Part shown: positions 51,476 through 59,769 of the stretch, in pieces
How the letters are laid out: every line of letters starts with the position of its first letter
Position numbering within the stretch: position 1 is the stretch's first letter
Assembly: GCA_014695325.1 (NCBI GenBank)
Contig: JACJNZ010000014.1
Coordinates: 62,001-126,000 of the forward strand
DNA: 64,000 nucleotides
Direction of reading: 5' to 3'
Source of the DNA: Cyanobacteria bacterium FACHB-502
GTDB lineage: Bacteria > Cyanobacteriota > Cyanobacteriia > Elainellales > Elainellaceae
Translations under genes and position numbers: made by a program
Notes under the pieces: generated by a model
The model's database searches: none
The model's input: only the letters and a program-made list of their open reading frames with translations
Told to the model about the DNA's origin: nothing

Positions 51476-53068
51476 ATGTACATTCTGCTGATAACGCTCA
51501 TCTTTATTTTGTCGGTTCGATCGTTTGCTGCCTTTTTGAACCCCGCTCTGAACTCTGACAATGCCATTCACATCCTCATGGCGTATGATTTGCGTCTACC
51601 ACAGGACTTTTATTATTGGGGACAAGATCGTCTAGGAAGTTTAGTGCCTATCATCGGGCATTTCTTGCTGAAAATTACTTCCGTATCGCCTGTTATTGCA
51701 GTTTCACTCGCTCAATATCTACTACTTCTGATTGGATTTCTTGCGTTTGCTAGCTTGCTTAAAAGCAACCTTCTCAAAGTTATTCTTGCGCTCGCCTGGT
51801 TTTTGCCGCTGGTTCCCTTTACTGAGTTAGTGATGAACTCTCAGCCCTATGGTCCTCAGATGGCTTTTATTGGCATTGCGATTGTGCTCGCAAGCCGCTT
51901 TGAGAATTCTCCGTCGATACAAGGTTTCAAACGACAGCTTTTTATTGCACTGATAACGATCAGCCTTTTTATTAGTATCTGGCTATCAGACTTTTCTCTT
52001 GTAACGGCTTTGTTATTTGGTGGCATTGTCGTTGGTTCTATCTATCAGCGGGGTAAGAAAAATGTAGCGTTGCAGGGATTAAAGCGATTTGGTCTAACTG
52101 CTGGGGATGCCATTAATGTTGCTCTGACCTCGGCAATTGGCATCGCCTTTATTGCTTATGCTAAGGAAAATGCAGCTAATACGCCGTCCAGGTACAGTAC
52201 CTTTAACAGCTTCAGCGAAGTTCAAGAAATTGTGGCTAAGTTGCTGTCCTCTGTGCTACGAACAATCACCTTCAAAAATACTTTTTTTCTAACTGCCCCA
52301 AGACGGGTTCTTTTTTTGGGCATTCACGCCATCCTTGTCGTTGTTTTGATAGCCACGATTGCTTATTTAATTCACCGTCTGCGAAAGCACAAATCGCTTA
52401 CCGTTTCTAAATGGTGCTATCTGTTTCTGCTGAATGCGATCGCGAGTTTAATTTTGCTGCCGCTTTCCAAGTGGGTTTACATTAATGGAGCAAATCTGAG
52501 GTATTTTACAGTCAGCTACATTTCCCTTTGGCTAGCCGTTCTTTTCTTTGCAGATGGACTCAAAGGAGCTAACTCTAAACTGATGAGTTTGCTGCTCGTC
52601 CTGGTTGCTCTTGCCTCTAGTCTGAGTCTCCCACCTCGAACGTATGCACTCAATGCACCTCAACCTAAAATTCAAGAATTACAGGAATTTCAGGCTCTAG
52701 GCAAAGCTGGATTTATCGGTGGATATTGGAGTTCTTATATCCTTTGTACTGTGAATCCGGCTCAGCTCAACTGTACTCCTTTTGATGAAGCAACAAATCA
52801 AAGTCCCTGCTTGCCTAACCCTGAGCAGCAGAAAAAAGTGGGTAGAGTACGCTGTCGTCGCTGTACAAAGCGGGTATTCGAGTCTGAAACGATTTACCTG
52901 GTTAAAGAGAAATGGCTAGATGAGTTTCCTGAAGAAATTCAGCAGTTTAGGCACTGTTTAGTTAAGGCTGGAGACGCTAAAAAAGTGGGCGATTATACGA
53001 TCGCTCCTTACCGAGATCGAACCAAAGGCTTAGCAACAGAGCCAGCAATATCCGGCACGCGTAATTAA
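51476..53068 (+). CDS. Polytopic membrane protein resembling GT-C glycosyltransferases
   Basis: A 530-residue protein with about ten membrane segments. After the first helix the loop 'NPALNSDNAIHILMAYDLRLPQDFYYWGQDRLGSL' has the Asp-containing first loop of GT-C enzymes ('SDNAIH'). The C-terminal loop has many cysteines ('CTVNPAQLNCTPFDEATNQSPCLPNPEQQ', 'GRVRCRRCTKRVF'), an unusual feature. The gene looks richer in A/T than its neighbours. By analogy it could transfer a sugar from a polyprenyl carrier to an envelope glycan, but the donor is not visible. A GT2 gene converges on it. Confidence 0.65.
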   Translation: MYILLITLIFILSVRSFAAFLNPALNSDNAIHILMAYDLRLPQDFYYWGQDRLGSLVPIIGHFLLKITSVSPVIAVSLAQYLLLLIGFLAFASLLKSNLLKVILALAWFLPLVPFTELVMNSQPYGPQMAFIGIAIVLASRFENSPSIQGFKRQLFIALITISLFISIWLSDFSLVTALLFGGIVVGSIYQRGKKNVALQGLKRFGLTAGDAINVALTSAIGIAFIAYAKENAANTPSRYSTFNSFSEVQEIVAKLLSSVLRTITFKNTFFLTAPRRVLFLGIHAILVVVLIATIAYLIHRLRKHKSLTVSKWCYLFLLNAIASLILLPLSKWVYINGANLRYFTVSYISLWLAVLFFADGLKGANSKLMSLLLVLVALASSLSLPPRTYALNAPQPKIQELQEFQALGKAGFIGGYWSSYILCTVNPAQLNCTPFDEATNQSPCLPNPEQQKKVGRVRCRRCTKRVFESETIYLVKEKWLDEFPEEIQQFRHCLVKAGDAKKVGDYTIAPYRDRTKGLATEPAISGTRN

Positions 53069-53102
53069 TGTGATGAAGTTTGACGCGCACTGGGGTTTGG
53101 TA

Positions 53103-53150
53103 GATTTCCACAGAGATTTCCACAGGGATTTCCACAGGAATCTTTGCAGG
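53103..53150. repeat. 12-bp tandem repeat, four copies
   Basis: Units GATTTCCACAGA, GATTTCCACAGG, GATTTCCACAGG and a degenerate AATCTTTGCAGG lie in the gap between the GT-C-like and GT2 genes, with a 12-base period. Confidence 0.8.
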
Positions 53151-53155
53151 CGCAA

Positions 53156-53848
53156 TTAACGCAGCAAATTATATTTCAAAATGCAATAAATTGCGCGGAA
53201 GCCATCTTTCCAGCCAATTTTTTTGCCTTCTTTGTAGGTGCGACCGTAATAGGAAATCCCTACTTCATAGATGCGGCAACCCATTTTGGCGACCTTGGCA
53301 GTTACTTCTGGTTCAAAGCCAAAGCGGTTTTCCTCAAGCCGAACTGACTGAATCACCTCGCGCCGAAACGCTTTATAGCAGGTTTCCATATCCGTCAGGT
53401 TGATATTGGTCAACATATTGGACAGCAGCGTTAGAAACTTGTTGCCAACCATGTGCCAGAAATAAACCACCCGATGGGGACGACTACCTGCAAAGCGCGA
53501 ACCAAAAACCACATCGGCTTTATCTGCCAGAATCGGTGCCATCAAATCGGGAAATTCCTGCGGGTCGTATTCTAGATCGGCATCTTGAACCACGACAATA
53601 TCGCCTGTTGCTGCGGCAAACCCGGTGCGTAGCGCTGCTCCTTTGCCGCGATTGCGCGGGTGATAAATCACCTGAGCGACCTGAGGCTCGATCGTAGATT
53701 GCAGCAGTTCTCTGGTTCCGTCGGTTGAGTAATCATCAACAATAATAATTTCTAGCGATTCGATCGGGGCTGCTTTGACGGCTTGCACCACTTTACCGAT
53801 CGTTCCCAACTCGTTGTAGCACGGAATTACAACTGAAAGCTTCATCAC
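53156..53848 (-). CDS. Glycosyltransferase family 2 (polyprenyl-phosphate sugar synthase-like)
   Basis: A 230-residue soluble GT2 enzyme. It starts with '[19 protein letters not shown]', has the nucleotide-sugar site '[16 protein letters not shown]' and the DxD-like '[18 protein letters not shown]', then '[22 protein letters not shown]'. This is the pattern of dolichyl-phosphate mannose synthase and bacterial polyprenyl-phosphate glycosyltransferases without a membrane tail. Such an enzyme could make the lipid-linked sugar for the nearby GT-C-like protein. It converges on that gene. Confidence 0.88.
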   Translation of the reverse strand: MMKLSVVIPCYNELGTIGKVVQAVKAAPIESLEIIIVDDYSTDGTRELLQSTIEPQVAQVIYHPRNRGKGAALRTGFAAATGDIVVVQDADLEYDPQEFPDLMAPILADKADVVFGSRFAGSRPHRVVYFWHMVGNKFLTLLSNMLTNINLTDMETCYKAFRREVIQSVRLEENRFGFEPEVTAKVAKMGCRIYEVGISYYGRTYKEGKKIGWKDGFRAIYCILKYNLLR

Positions 53849-54124
53849 ACCCGGCTTTATTGCAATAGGTTTTCAACAGGAATCTCGTGAACTTGAACCA
53901 AGTCCTAATCGCTACCCTGCTCTACCAGCAGAATACTCCTGAATGGGCAACTTGACGACTTGATTCTTAAATTATTCCTTTAATTGAACGCGATGAGAGG
54001 CTGTTTGAGAAGTTGTGAATCCCCTAAATTGCCCCTGAAATTCTGAATGCTGAGAAACTTTGAAAGTCAGAATGATTGGCTTATTTCCCTCTAGAATGCG
54101 TTGGCTTGGAGGGCGGTTCGGCAG

Positions 54125-54874
54125 TCATCGCTGATCAAGCCCCCTTTGATAACCTTCAGGGTCGATGTAAATTAACAGATTTGAGACAAATCCGAGCAGC
54201 TTAAACGGGATGAGCCGAACATGAGCTTCGGTAGGCACAAGCGTCAGCAAATCACGCTGGGTCAGCAAATTCAGATTTTCCTCCTTTGCCCAGAATGTCA
54301 TGCCGATCGATCGCAAAATCTGGCGAAACACCTGCGGTGGCAGCCAGTGAACCAGCGGCAAAATTGTGTGAAATTCGATCGGATGCCAGCGATTTGGCGT
54401 GGTAATACAGCAGACCCGACCCACTCGCAGCAGTTCCTGAATAAAGGCAGCCTGACGCGATCGATCGCCGATATGCTCGATCACCGCAAAGCTCACCACC
54501 AGATCAAAACTCTGATCCAGGAAGGGCAGGTCTAGCCCATCTGCCTGAACAAATTTCAACCCCGGATAGTCTTCCTCCAAAAAAGCAGCGTCTTCCACTC
54601 CCACGGCAGTAATTTGACCCGAAAACGGATACCACTGCTCAAAAAAATTGCAGTCCTCTCGCCGATCGCAGGTTACTCCCACATCTAGAACCTTCAGACC
54701 GGGCGACGGAGGATAAAGCTGGATTAATGCCTCAAACATTTTGCGCCGCATTCGTTGCGAAGTCCGACTCACCAATCCACCCGGATTTGGCTGCACGTAG
54801 GGACTGCCCGGAACAGACCTACCTCTAAACCAGCGCGATCGCCACTTGACGTACCTTGCTGTATCTTTTGTCAT
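54125..54874 (-). CDS. Class I SAM-dependent methyltransferase
   Basis: A 249-residue methyltransferase (ATG at 54874; an ATG at 54913 would add 13 residues). The SAM motif I is 'GLKVLDVGVTCDRRED', the acidic motif II region is 'ITAVGVEDAAFLE', and motif IV/post-I is 'LDLPFLDQSFDLVVSFAVIEHIGD'. The N-terminal 45 residues are basic and may bind the acceptor. The acceptor is unknown, but the location beside GT2 and GT-C-like genes suggests a glycan or lipid methylation; this is inference only. Confidence 0.85.
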   Translation of the reverse strand: MTKDTARYVKWRSRWFRGRSVPGSPYVQPNPGGLVSRTSQRMRRKMFEALIQLYPPSPGLKVLDVGVTCDRREDCNFFEQWYPFSGQITAVGVEDAAFLEEDYPGLKFVQADGLDLPFLDQSFDLVVSFAVIEHIGDRSRQAAFIQELLRVGRVCCITTPNRWHPIEFHTILPLVHWLPPQVFRQILRSIGMTFWAKEENLNLLTQRDLLTLVPTEAHVRLIPFKLLGFVSNLLIYIDPEGYQRGLDQR

Positions 54875-55223
54875 CGGGCGAATGTTATCGGGCGAAACTG
54901 GCGAGATGGGCAAAATTCAGACAGCATCATAACACGAGCGATTCTGGCGATCGTTTGATTGCCCCGCCGGGTCTATTTTGCATTCAACACCTTGCGGAGC
55001 ACGACCTTATCATTCCCCGTTGGTCAAAGTCTCGAACGCGTACCTCTTCCTGATAGCCGCACTTTACTTAGAATGCCCAAGTACGCTAAAAGTTCGGCAA
55101 CCCTGACGATCGGTACTATCAGTACTAAGGTATAACCCAAAACCCCGCTCCAAACACCCACTACGACTAATCCCCCAATCACTCAGATTCCGCTAACCGC
55201 AGCGATCGCATCCTCAGCCCTCC
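54875..55223. other. 349-base spacer
   Basis: Between the methyltransferase and the small coiled-coil gene, both on the minus strand. It includes GTAC-N5-GTAC, a minor dyad around 55112-55124. No gene or RNA is recognised. Confidence 0.4.
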
Positions 55224-55487
55224 TCAGGAATCGAATGTGTTGTGCTGGTGCATTTGCTGATTTAGCTCGTCCAACTTGATTTGGAAATCGATAGAGTATT
55301 GTTCAATGCGAATCTCATCACCTTGCGTTAAACTTTCCTGCAACTGCCTCATCAAGGTTTCAATTTCCTGACGAAGGCTCGAGGCAAACTGCATCCCAAA
55401 GTCTAGAGCTGCCTGCTTAAGCTGTTGTTTCCCTTGTAATACTACAGCTTCGGCACGATCGCGCTTCTCGGTAGAGTCGTGAGTCAT
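55224..55487 (-). CDS. Small alpha-helical protein of unknown function
   Basis: An 87-residue protein, almost entirely helical and probably a coiled coil ('AEAVVLQGKQQLKQAALDFGMQFASSLRQEIETLMRQLQ', 'SIDFQIKLDELNQQMHQHN'). No cysteines, signal peptide or known motif. It is divergent from the epimerase gene. The family is not recognised. Confidence 0.55.
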   Translation of the reverse strand: MTHDSTEKRDRAEAVVLQGKQQLKQAALDFGMQFASSLRQEIETLMRQLQESLTQGDEIRIEQYSIDFQIKLDELNQQMHQHNTFDS

Positions 55488-55739
55488 GATTTTACTCCAG
55501 AGATTTGAAGAATCATCAGGTTATTTTTTCACAGTAATACTCAGATCAGTGGCCGCGTAATGGGTGCCTTAACTTGCTTCTACACTAACTCGAAGAATTC
55601 TATAAAAAGAGCTAGAACTTCTACCATGCAAACATTTTGAACATTCGTGATGCGAATGCTTAATTTGTTGATTCGGCTAACCAGCGTGGTAATCGACAAT
55701 TAAACTAAATTAAAGTTTGTCGCTTTTCCTCCAGCATTC

Positions 55740-56783
55740 ATGCAGATCCACATTGAAACCTTCACCGTTCACAAGCGCGTCCCACTTACCATCAGCCGGG
55801 GCACAACCAGCGAAAGTACCAATCTTTGGGTGCGTGTGGAACAGGACGGCATCGAAGGATGGGGTGAAGCATCGCCTTTCTTGGTGGGAGACGTGCCGCA
55901 AACAACTGAATTGCTGCTGCAAAATCTGCAAGCCCTTAAGCCGCGCCTGGAAAAATTCACCCCCTTCGATCGCCAGCCCATTGAACGCTTACTCCGCACC
56001 GTCACCTTATTCTCAGCTGTCAGAACAGCCGTGGATCTGGCACTACACGACTGGATAGGCAAAAAAGTGGGACTTCCCCTCTGGCAGCTTTGGGGACTCG
56101 ATCGCCGCAAAATTGTCCCGACTTCAGTGACGATCGGCATTAGCTCACCGGAAGCGGCAAAACAGCGGATGCTGCAATGGATGGACATCACCACGGTAAA
56201 AGCGGTGAAGGTTAAACTCGGAAGTCCAGCAGGGGTGGAAGCCGATCGGGCGATGCTGCAAGCCGTGAAAAAAGTTGCCCCCTCGGATGCAAAATGGAGC
56301 GTTGATGCCAATGGCGGCTGGACCGTTGATGAGGCGATCGAGATGAGTCACTGGCTCAACGACCAGGGCATTACCTATATTGAGCAGCCCCTCGCTGCCG
56401 GGCAGGAAGCCGACTTGCCCCAGGTTTATCGCCGATCGCCCCTGCCGATTTTTGTAGACGAAAGCTGCTTTACCAGCCGCGATATTCCTGCCCTTGCCGA
56501 TCGGGTCAACGGCATCAACATTAAACTCATGAAGTCGGGCGGACTGACAGAGGCATTGCGGATGATTCACACAGCGCAAGCCTGCGGCTTACAGGTGATG
56601 TTTGGCTGCTATTCCGACAGCGCTCTCTCGAACACGGCGGCGGCTCAGCTTGCACCTCTAGCAGATCATTTGGATCTGGATAGCCATTTGAACTTGAAGG
56701 ATGACCCGTTTGTGGGGGCAACGATGCAGGAGGGCTGTTTGATTCCTTCTGATGCGCCCGGCTTGGGTGTGATTCGCGCCTGA
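55740..56783 (+). CDS. Enolase-superfamily dipeptide epimerase / N-acyl amino acid racemase-like
   Basis: A 347-residue enzyme of the mandelate racemase/muconate lactonising branch. The catalytic Lys pair is Lys157/Lys159 (VKVKLGS), metal ligands are Asp189 (DANGGW), Glu215 (EQP) and Asp240 (DES), and the second acid/base is Lys262 in NIKLMKSGG. This set is that of L-Ala-D/L-Glu epimerases and of the recently described N-acetyl-D-Glu racemase DgcA; sequence by eye cannot separate the two. The DUF1611 gene follows 41 bases later, which favours the DgcA-like reading. Alternatively it recycles murein peptides. Confidence 0.9.
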   Translation: MQIHIETFTVHKRVPLTISRGTTSESTNLWVRVEQDGIEGWGEASPFLVGDVPQTTELLLQNLQALKPRLEKFTPFDRQPIERLLRTVTLFSAVRTAVDLALHDWIGKKVGLPLWQLWGLDRRKIVPTSVTIGISSPEAAKQRMLQWMDITTVKAVKVKLGSPAGVEADRAMLQAVKKVAPSDAKWSVDANGGWTVDEAIEMSHWLNDQGITYIEQPLAAGQEADLPQVYRRSPLPIFVDESCFTSRDIPALADRVNGINIKLMKSGGLTEALRMIHTAQACGLQVMFGCYSDSALSNTAAAQLAPLADHLDLDSHLNLKDDPFVGATMQEGCLIPSDAPGLGVIRA

Positions 56784-56824
56784 TCTGAATTTTTCACTCG
56801 ATCGCCTTTTCTCCTCATTCTTCT

Positions 56825-57865
56825 ATGCTGAAACCGACCGATCGCATTGCCATTTTGCTCCACGAAGGAACCCAAAGCTCGAAGGGAAAAACCGGAATTT
56901 CTCTGCTGCGCTACAGCGAAAACCCGATCGTCGCCGTAATTGATCACGCCTGTGCCGGGCAGTCTTTGCTGCAGTTGACCGGAATCGATCGCGATGCACC
57001 GATCGTGGCTTCGACCCAGGAGGCGATCGAATATCAGCCAAATGTGCTGGCGATCGGAATTGCGCCATCGGGCGGAGCATTGCCGGAACCGTGGCGGCAG
57101 GAGGTGAAGCAGGCGGTTGCTGCGGGAATGTCGGTAATGAACGGGCTGCATACCTCAATGGCGGATGATCCAGAGTTTCAGGCGTTGCTAAAGTCCGATC
57201 AGTGGATCTGGGATGTGCGACGAGAACCTGCGAATCTAGCGATCGGAAGTGGTAAGGCGCGATCGTTGTCCTGTCGGCGGGTGCTGGCCGTGGGAACCGA
57301 TATGAGCGTCGGCAAAATGTCCACAGGTTTAGAACTGAATCGGCTCTCTCGACAGCGCGGCATTCGTTCCTGTTTTCTGGCAACGGGGCAAACGGGGTTA
57401 ATGCTGGGCTATGACGGCATTCCGCTGGATGCGATTCGGATTGATTTTGCAGCAGGAGCCGTGGAACAAATTGTGATGCGCCATGGCAATGATCACGAGA
57501 TTGTCTACGTCGAAGGACAGGGATCACTCCTAAATCCTGGTTCGACCGCAACCTTACCGCTTGTGAGAGGGACACAGCCTACTCACCTGATCCTGGTACA
57601 CCGGGCAGGACAGCAGCATATCCATAATGTGCCGGATGTGCCAATTCCGCCGCTTGAAAACGTGGTGCGACTTTACGAAACCGTTGCCCATGCCGGAGGT
57701 TCCTTTGCTCCAGTTAAGGTAGTCGGCATTGCGCTGAATACGTTTCAACTCAGCGAAAGTGAGGCGAAGCAGGCGATCGATCGAGCCACTTCTACTACCG
57801 GGCTTCCCTGCACCGATCCAATTCGCTTTGGCGCAGATCTACTGCTGGATGCGATTTTGGCATGA
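56825..57865 (+). CDS. DUF1611 family protein, DgcN-like (putative D-Glu N-acetyltransferase)
   Basis: A 346-residue protein of the DUF1611 family. It has an N-terminal Rossmann-like domain ('DRIAILLHEGTQSSKGKTGISLL') and a C-terminal P-loop-like domain ('VGTDMSVGKMSTGLELNRLS', then 'YVEGQGSLLNPG'). A D-amino-acid N-acetyltransferase (DgcN), working with an epimerase (DgcA), was reported in marine bacteria and archaea; I infer the name from the family and the neighbour, since the active site has not been verified here. It follows the epimerase gene on the same strand and converges on ccaA with five bases between the stops. Confidence 0.8.
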   Translation: MLKPTDRIAILLHEGTQSSKGKTGISLLRYSENPIVAVIDHACAGQSLLQLTGIDRDAPIVASTQEAIEYQPNVLAIGIAPSGGALPEPWRQEVKQAVAAGMSVMNGLHTSMADDPEFQALLKSDQWIWDVRREPANLAIGSGKARSLSCRRVLAVGTDMSVGKMSTGLELNRLSRQRGIRSCFLATGQTGLMLGYDGIPLDAIRIDFAAGAVEQIVMRHGNDHEIVYVEGQGSLLNPGSTATLPLVRGTQPTHLILVHRAGQQHIHNVPDVPIPPLENVVRLYETVAHAGGSFAPVKVVGIALNTFQLSESEAKQAIDRATSTTGLPCTDPIRFGADLLLDAILA

Positions 57866-57870
57866 GAGCT

Positions 57871-58758
57871 CTACCGTTTTGCACTTCCCCGGTAGATGCG
57901 ATCGGCTTGCTCTGGAGTAAGCCAGGGGGTGTGACTGCTGCCGTTCGTGGCAGATTGAGCATTCGCGGCGGCTGTCGCTGGGGTAACAGAGGGAGTGCCA
58001 GAAACCGCGACGGGTCTCGGGACGGGCTGCGACACAGCAATATTGCTGCCATTCGGCAACTCACAAGCAACAGGTGGAGCACTGGTGGATCTGAAGGTGG
58101 CAGGTTGGGGCACATCGTCCGGTAGGTACTGGGCCAGTTGGCTTTGGGGAGCGACGTAGGAATGCGTTTCCGGGTCGTAAGCCAGCACTTCGCCCGTTTC
58201 GATCAGGTAGACCCAGCCAAAAATCATCAGCTTGCCCTGGAATAGCCGCGATCGCACGACGGGATAGGTTTTCAGGTTTTCGATCTGGGTGATCACGTTT
58301 TCGGCGATCGCAATTTCCAGCATCTCGTCTTTGGTGCGGTTGCTATAGTTTTCCTTCACCAAGCGACGGGTGGCTTCGGCGTGGCGCAGCCAGTCATAGA
58401 CCAGCGGCATTTCTTCTTCCAGGCTGCCTAATTGCAGTAAGCCTTTCATTGCGCCGCAGTGCGAGTGTCCGCAGATGACGATTTGGTCAATGTCCAATGC
58501 GTGAATCGCGTATTCGACCGCTGCCCCTTCGCCGCCGTTGGCTGCACCATAGGGAGGAATAATGTTTCCCGCGTTGCGAATCACAAACAAATCGCCCAGA
58601 TCGGTCTGAGTCAGCATCACCGGATCGATGCGCGAGTCTGAGCAGGTGATAAACAGCACTCTGGGATCTTGCCCCTGAGAAAGCTGTTCAAACAACTCCC
58701 GGTGAGTCGAAACGTAGCTGTCTTTGAATTCGCGCAGCCCTTGAATCAGCTTTTTCAT
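57871..58758 (-). CDS. ccaA: Beta-carbonic anhydrase, carboxysomal CcaA type
   Basis: CcaA dehydrates bicarbonate inside the beta-carboxysome to supply CO2 to RuBisCO. The 295-residue protein has zinc ligands Cys39 (CSDSRID), His98 and Cys101 (CGHSHCGAMK) and Asp41/Arg43 of the catalytic dyad. The beta-CA core (to about residue 210) is followed by a variable Pro/Ser/Ala-rich linker and the terminal peptide 'LTPEQADRIYRG', which is conserved in CcaA proteins and, from published work on this family, recruits the enzyme to CcmM. That tail distinguishes it from EcaB and other carbonic anhydrases. Confidence 0.95.
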   Translation of the reverse strand: MKKLIQGLREFKDSYVSTHRELFEQLSQGQDPRVLFITCSDSRIDPVMLTQTDLGDLFVIRNAGNIIPPYGAANGGEGAAVEYAIHALDIDQIVICGHSHCGAMKGLLQLGSLEEEMPLVYDWLRHAEATRRLVKENYSNRTKDEMLEIAIAENVITQIENLKTYPVVRSRLFQGKLMIFGWVYLIETGEVLAYDPETHSYVAPQSQLAQYLPDDVPQPATFRSTSAPPVACELPNGSNIAVSQPVPRPVAVSGTPSVTPATAAANAQSATNGSSHTPWLTPEQADRIYRGSAKR

Positions 58759-58905
58759 CGCAATCCTTCCCTTCCCGTCCGATTGATCAGGCGATCTGTA
58801 GTGACCTTTATTGATTGTCTCCCAAAAGCTTGTCGATACTTCATGAAGAAGCGATCGATCGCCCTCAAGACTGTTGACGTTCTCTAATCACAGCAATAAC
58901 CGGAC

Positions 58906-59766
58906 TTAATCCACCAGTCCTACCTGAGCGATCGCCTTTTGAAGCGGTTCTAGCAGCGGCTCGACATAGCTTTGCCAGCCCACCACGATCGTCTGACGGT
59001 GTGCCAGGGTGTCTAGCTTCACGGCATCGGGGGTAAACCGGAGCGGGTTGCCTGCCAGATCGCAGCACACCAGTCCTGCCGCCTTTGCCATTGCCAGCGG
59101 TCCTGTAGTATCCCAGAGCTTGACGCGGCGATTGAGATAGAGATAGATTCCTGCCTCGCCGCCAATTACCCGCAGCACCTTCAAACCAAAACTGCCGATA
59201 TTGTCGAACTTTGCCGCCGGAATCTGCTGCTGAATCGCTTCCCCAAAGCGGCGCTGATCTTTGTAGCCCAGCAAAATCAGACAGTCATCAATCGTCGGGG
59301 GAGCGGGTTCCTTCGGCACAAGCGGCACTGCTGCCCGATCGCCTACCACTTCAAATAAGCCCCAATCTTTGCCGCCGTAGTAAAGCCGATCGAAGGCGGG
59401 CGCACCGACCCATCCGGCGATTGGCTGATGCTGCTCTAGCAGGCCCACCATCACGGCATAGTGCTGCTTGCGCTGAATAAAATCGTCGGTTCCATCCAGC
59501 GGATCGATCAGCCAGAACGGACCCGACTGCTGCGAAAACACCTGCCAGGACTGAGCATTTTCCTCGGTAATAATCCGATCGCCCGGAAACAGCGACATTA
59601 ATCCGGATGCAAGCTTGGCATCGAGGGCGCGATCGACTGTGGTAACGTAATCTGCCACCCCTTTTTCATAAACTTGAAACGGTTCGGCTGCCATTTTCAG
59701 AGCCATCTGTCCACAGTCGCGAATTAAACTGTGAATGCACTGGATTTGGTGCGGGGTAAGCTGCAT
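58906..59766 (-). CDS. CysQ-like 3'(2'),5'-bisphosphate nucleotidase / inositol phosphatase family
   Basis: A 286-residue IMPase-superfamily enzyme. Metal motifs are 'IITEENAQSWQ', 'FWLIDPLDGTDDFIQRKQHYAVMVGLL' and 'KLWDTTGPLAMAKAAG'. The family usually removes the 3'-phosphate of PAP or PAPS in sulfate assimilation, and the DPLDGTDDF motif with the later 'WDTTGPLAMAKAAG' fits the CysQ/BPNT branch better than SuhB. It differs from the second IMPase-like gene in this window at 38750. The amidase gene ends three bases upstream on the same strand, so the two are co-transcribed. Confidence 0.87.
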   Translation of the reverse strand: MQLTPHQIQCIHSLIRDCGQMALKMAAEPFQVYEKGVADYVTTVDRALDAKLASGLMSLFPGDRIITEENAQSWQVFSQQSGPFWLIDPLDGTDDFIQRKQHYAVMVGLLEQHQPIAGWVGAPAFDRLYYGGKDWGLFEVVGDRAAVPLVPKEPAPPTIDDCLILLGYKDQRRFGEAIQQQIPAAKFDNIGSFGLKVLRVIGGEAGIYLYLNRRVKLWDTTGPLAMAKAAGLVCCDLAGNPLRFTPDAVKLDTLAHRQTIVVGWQSYVEPLLEPLQKAIAQVGLVD

Positions 59767-59769
59767 GGG

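Noticed and set aside
53103-53150. TTTCCACAG repeats as DnaA boxes and a replication origin
   Set aside because: The unit differs from TTATCCACA at more than one position, no AT-rich unwinding region or dnaA/dnaN gene is nearby.
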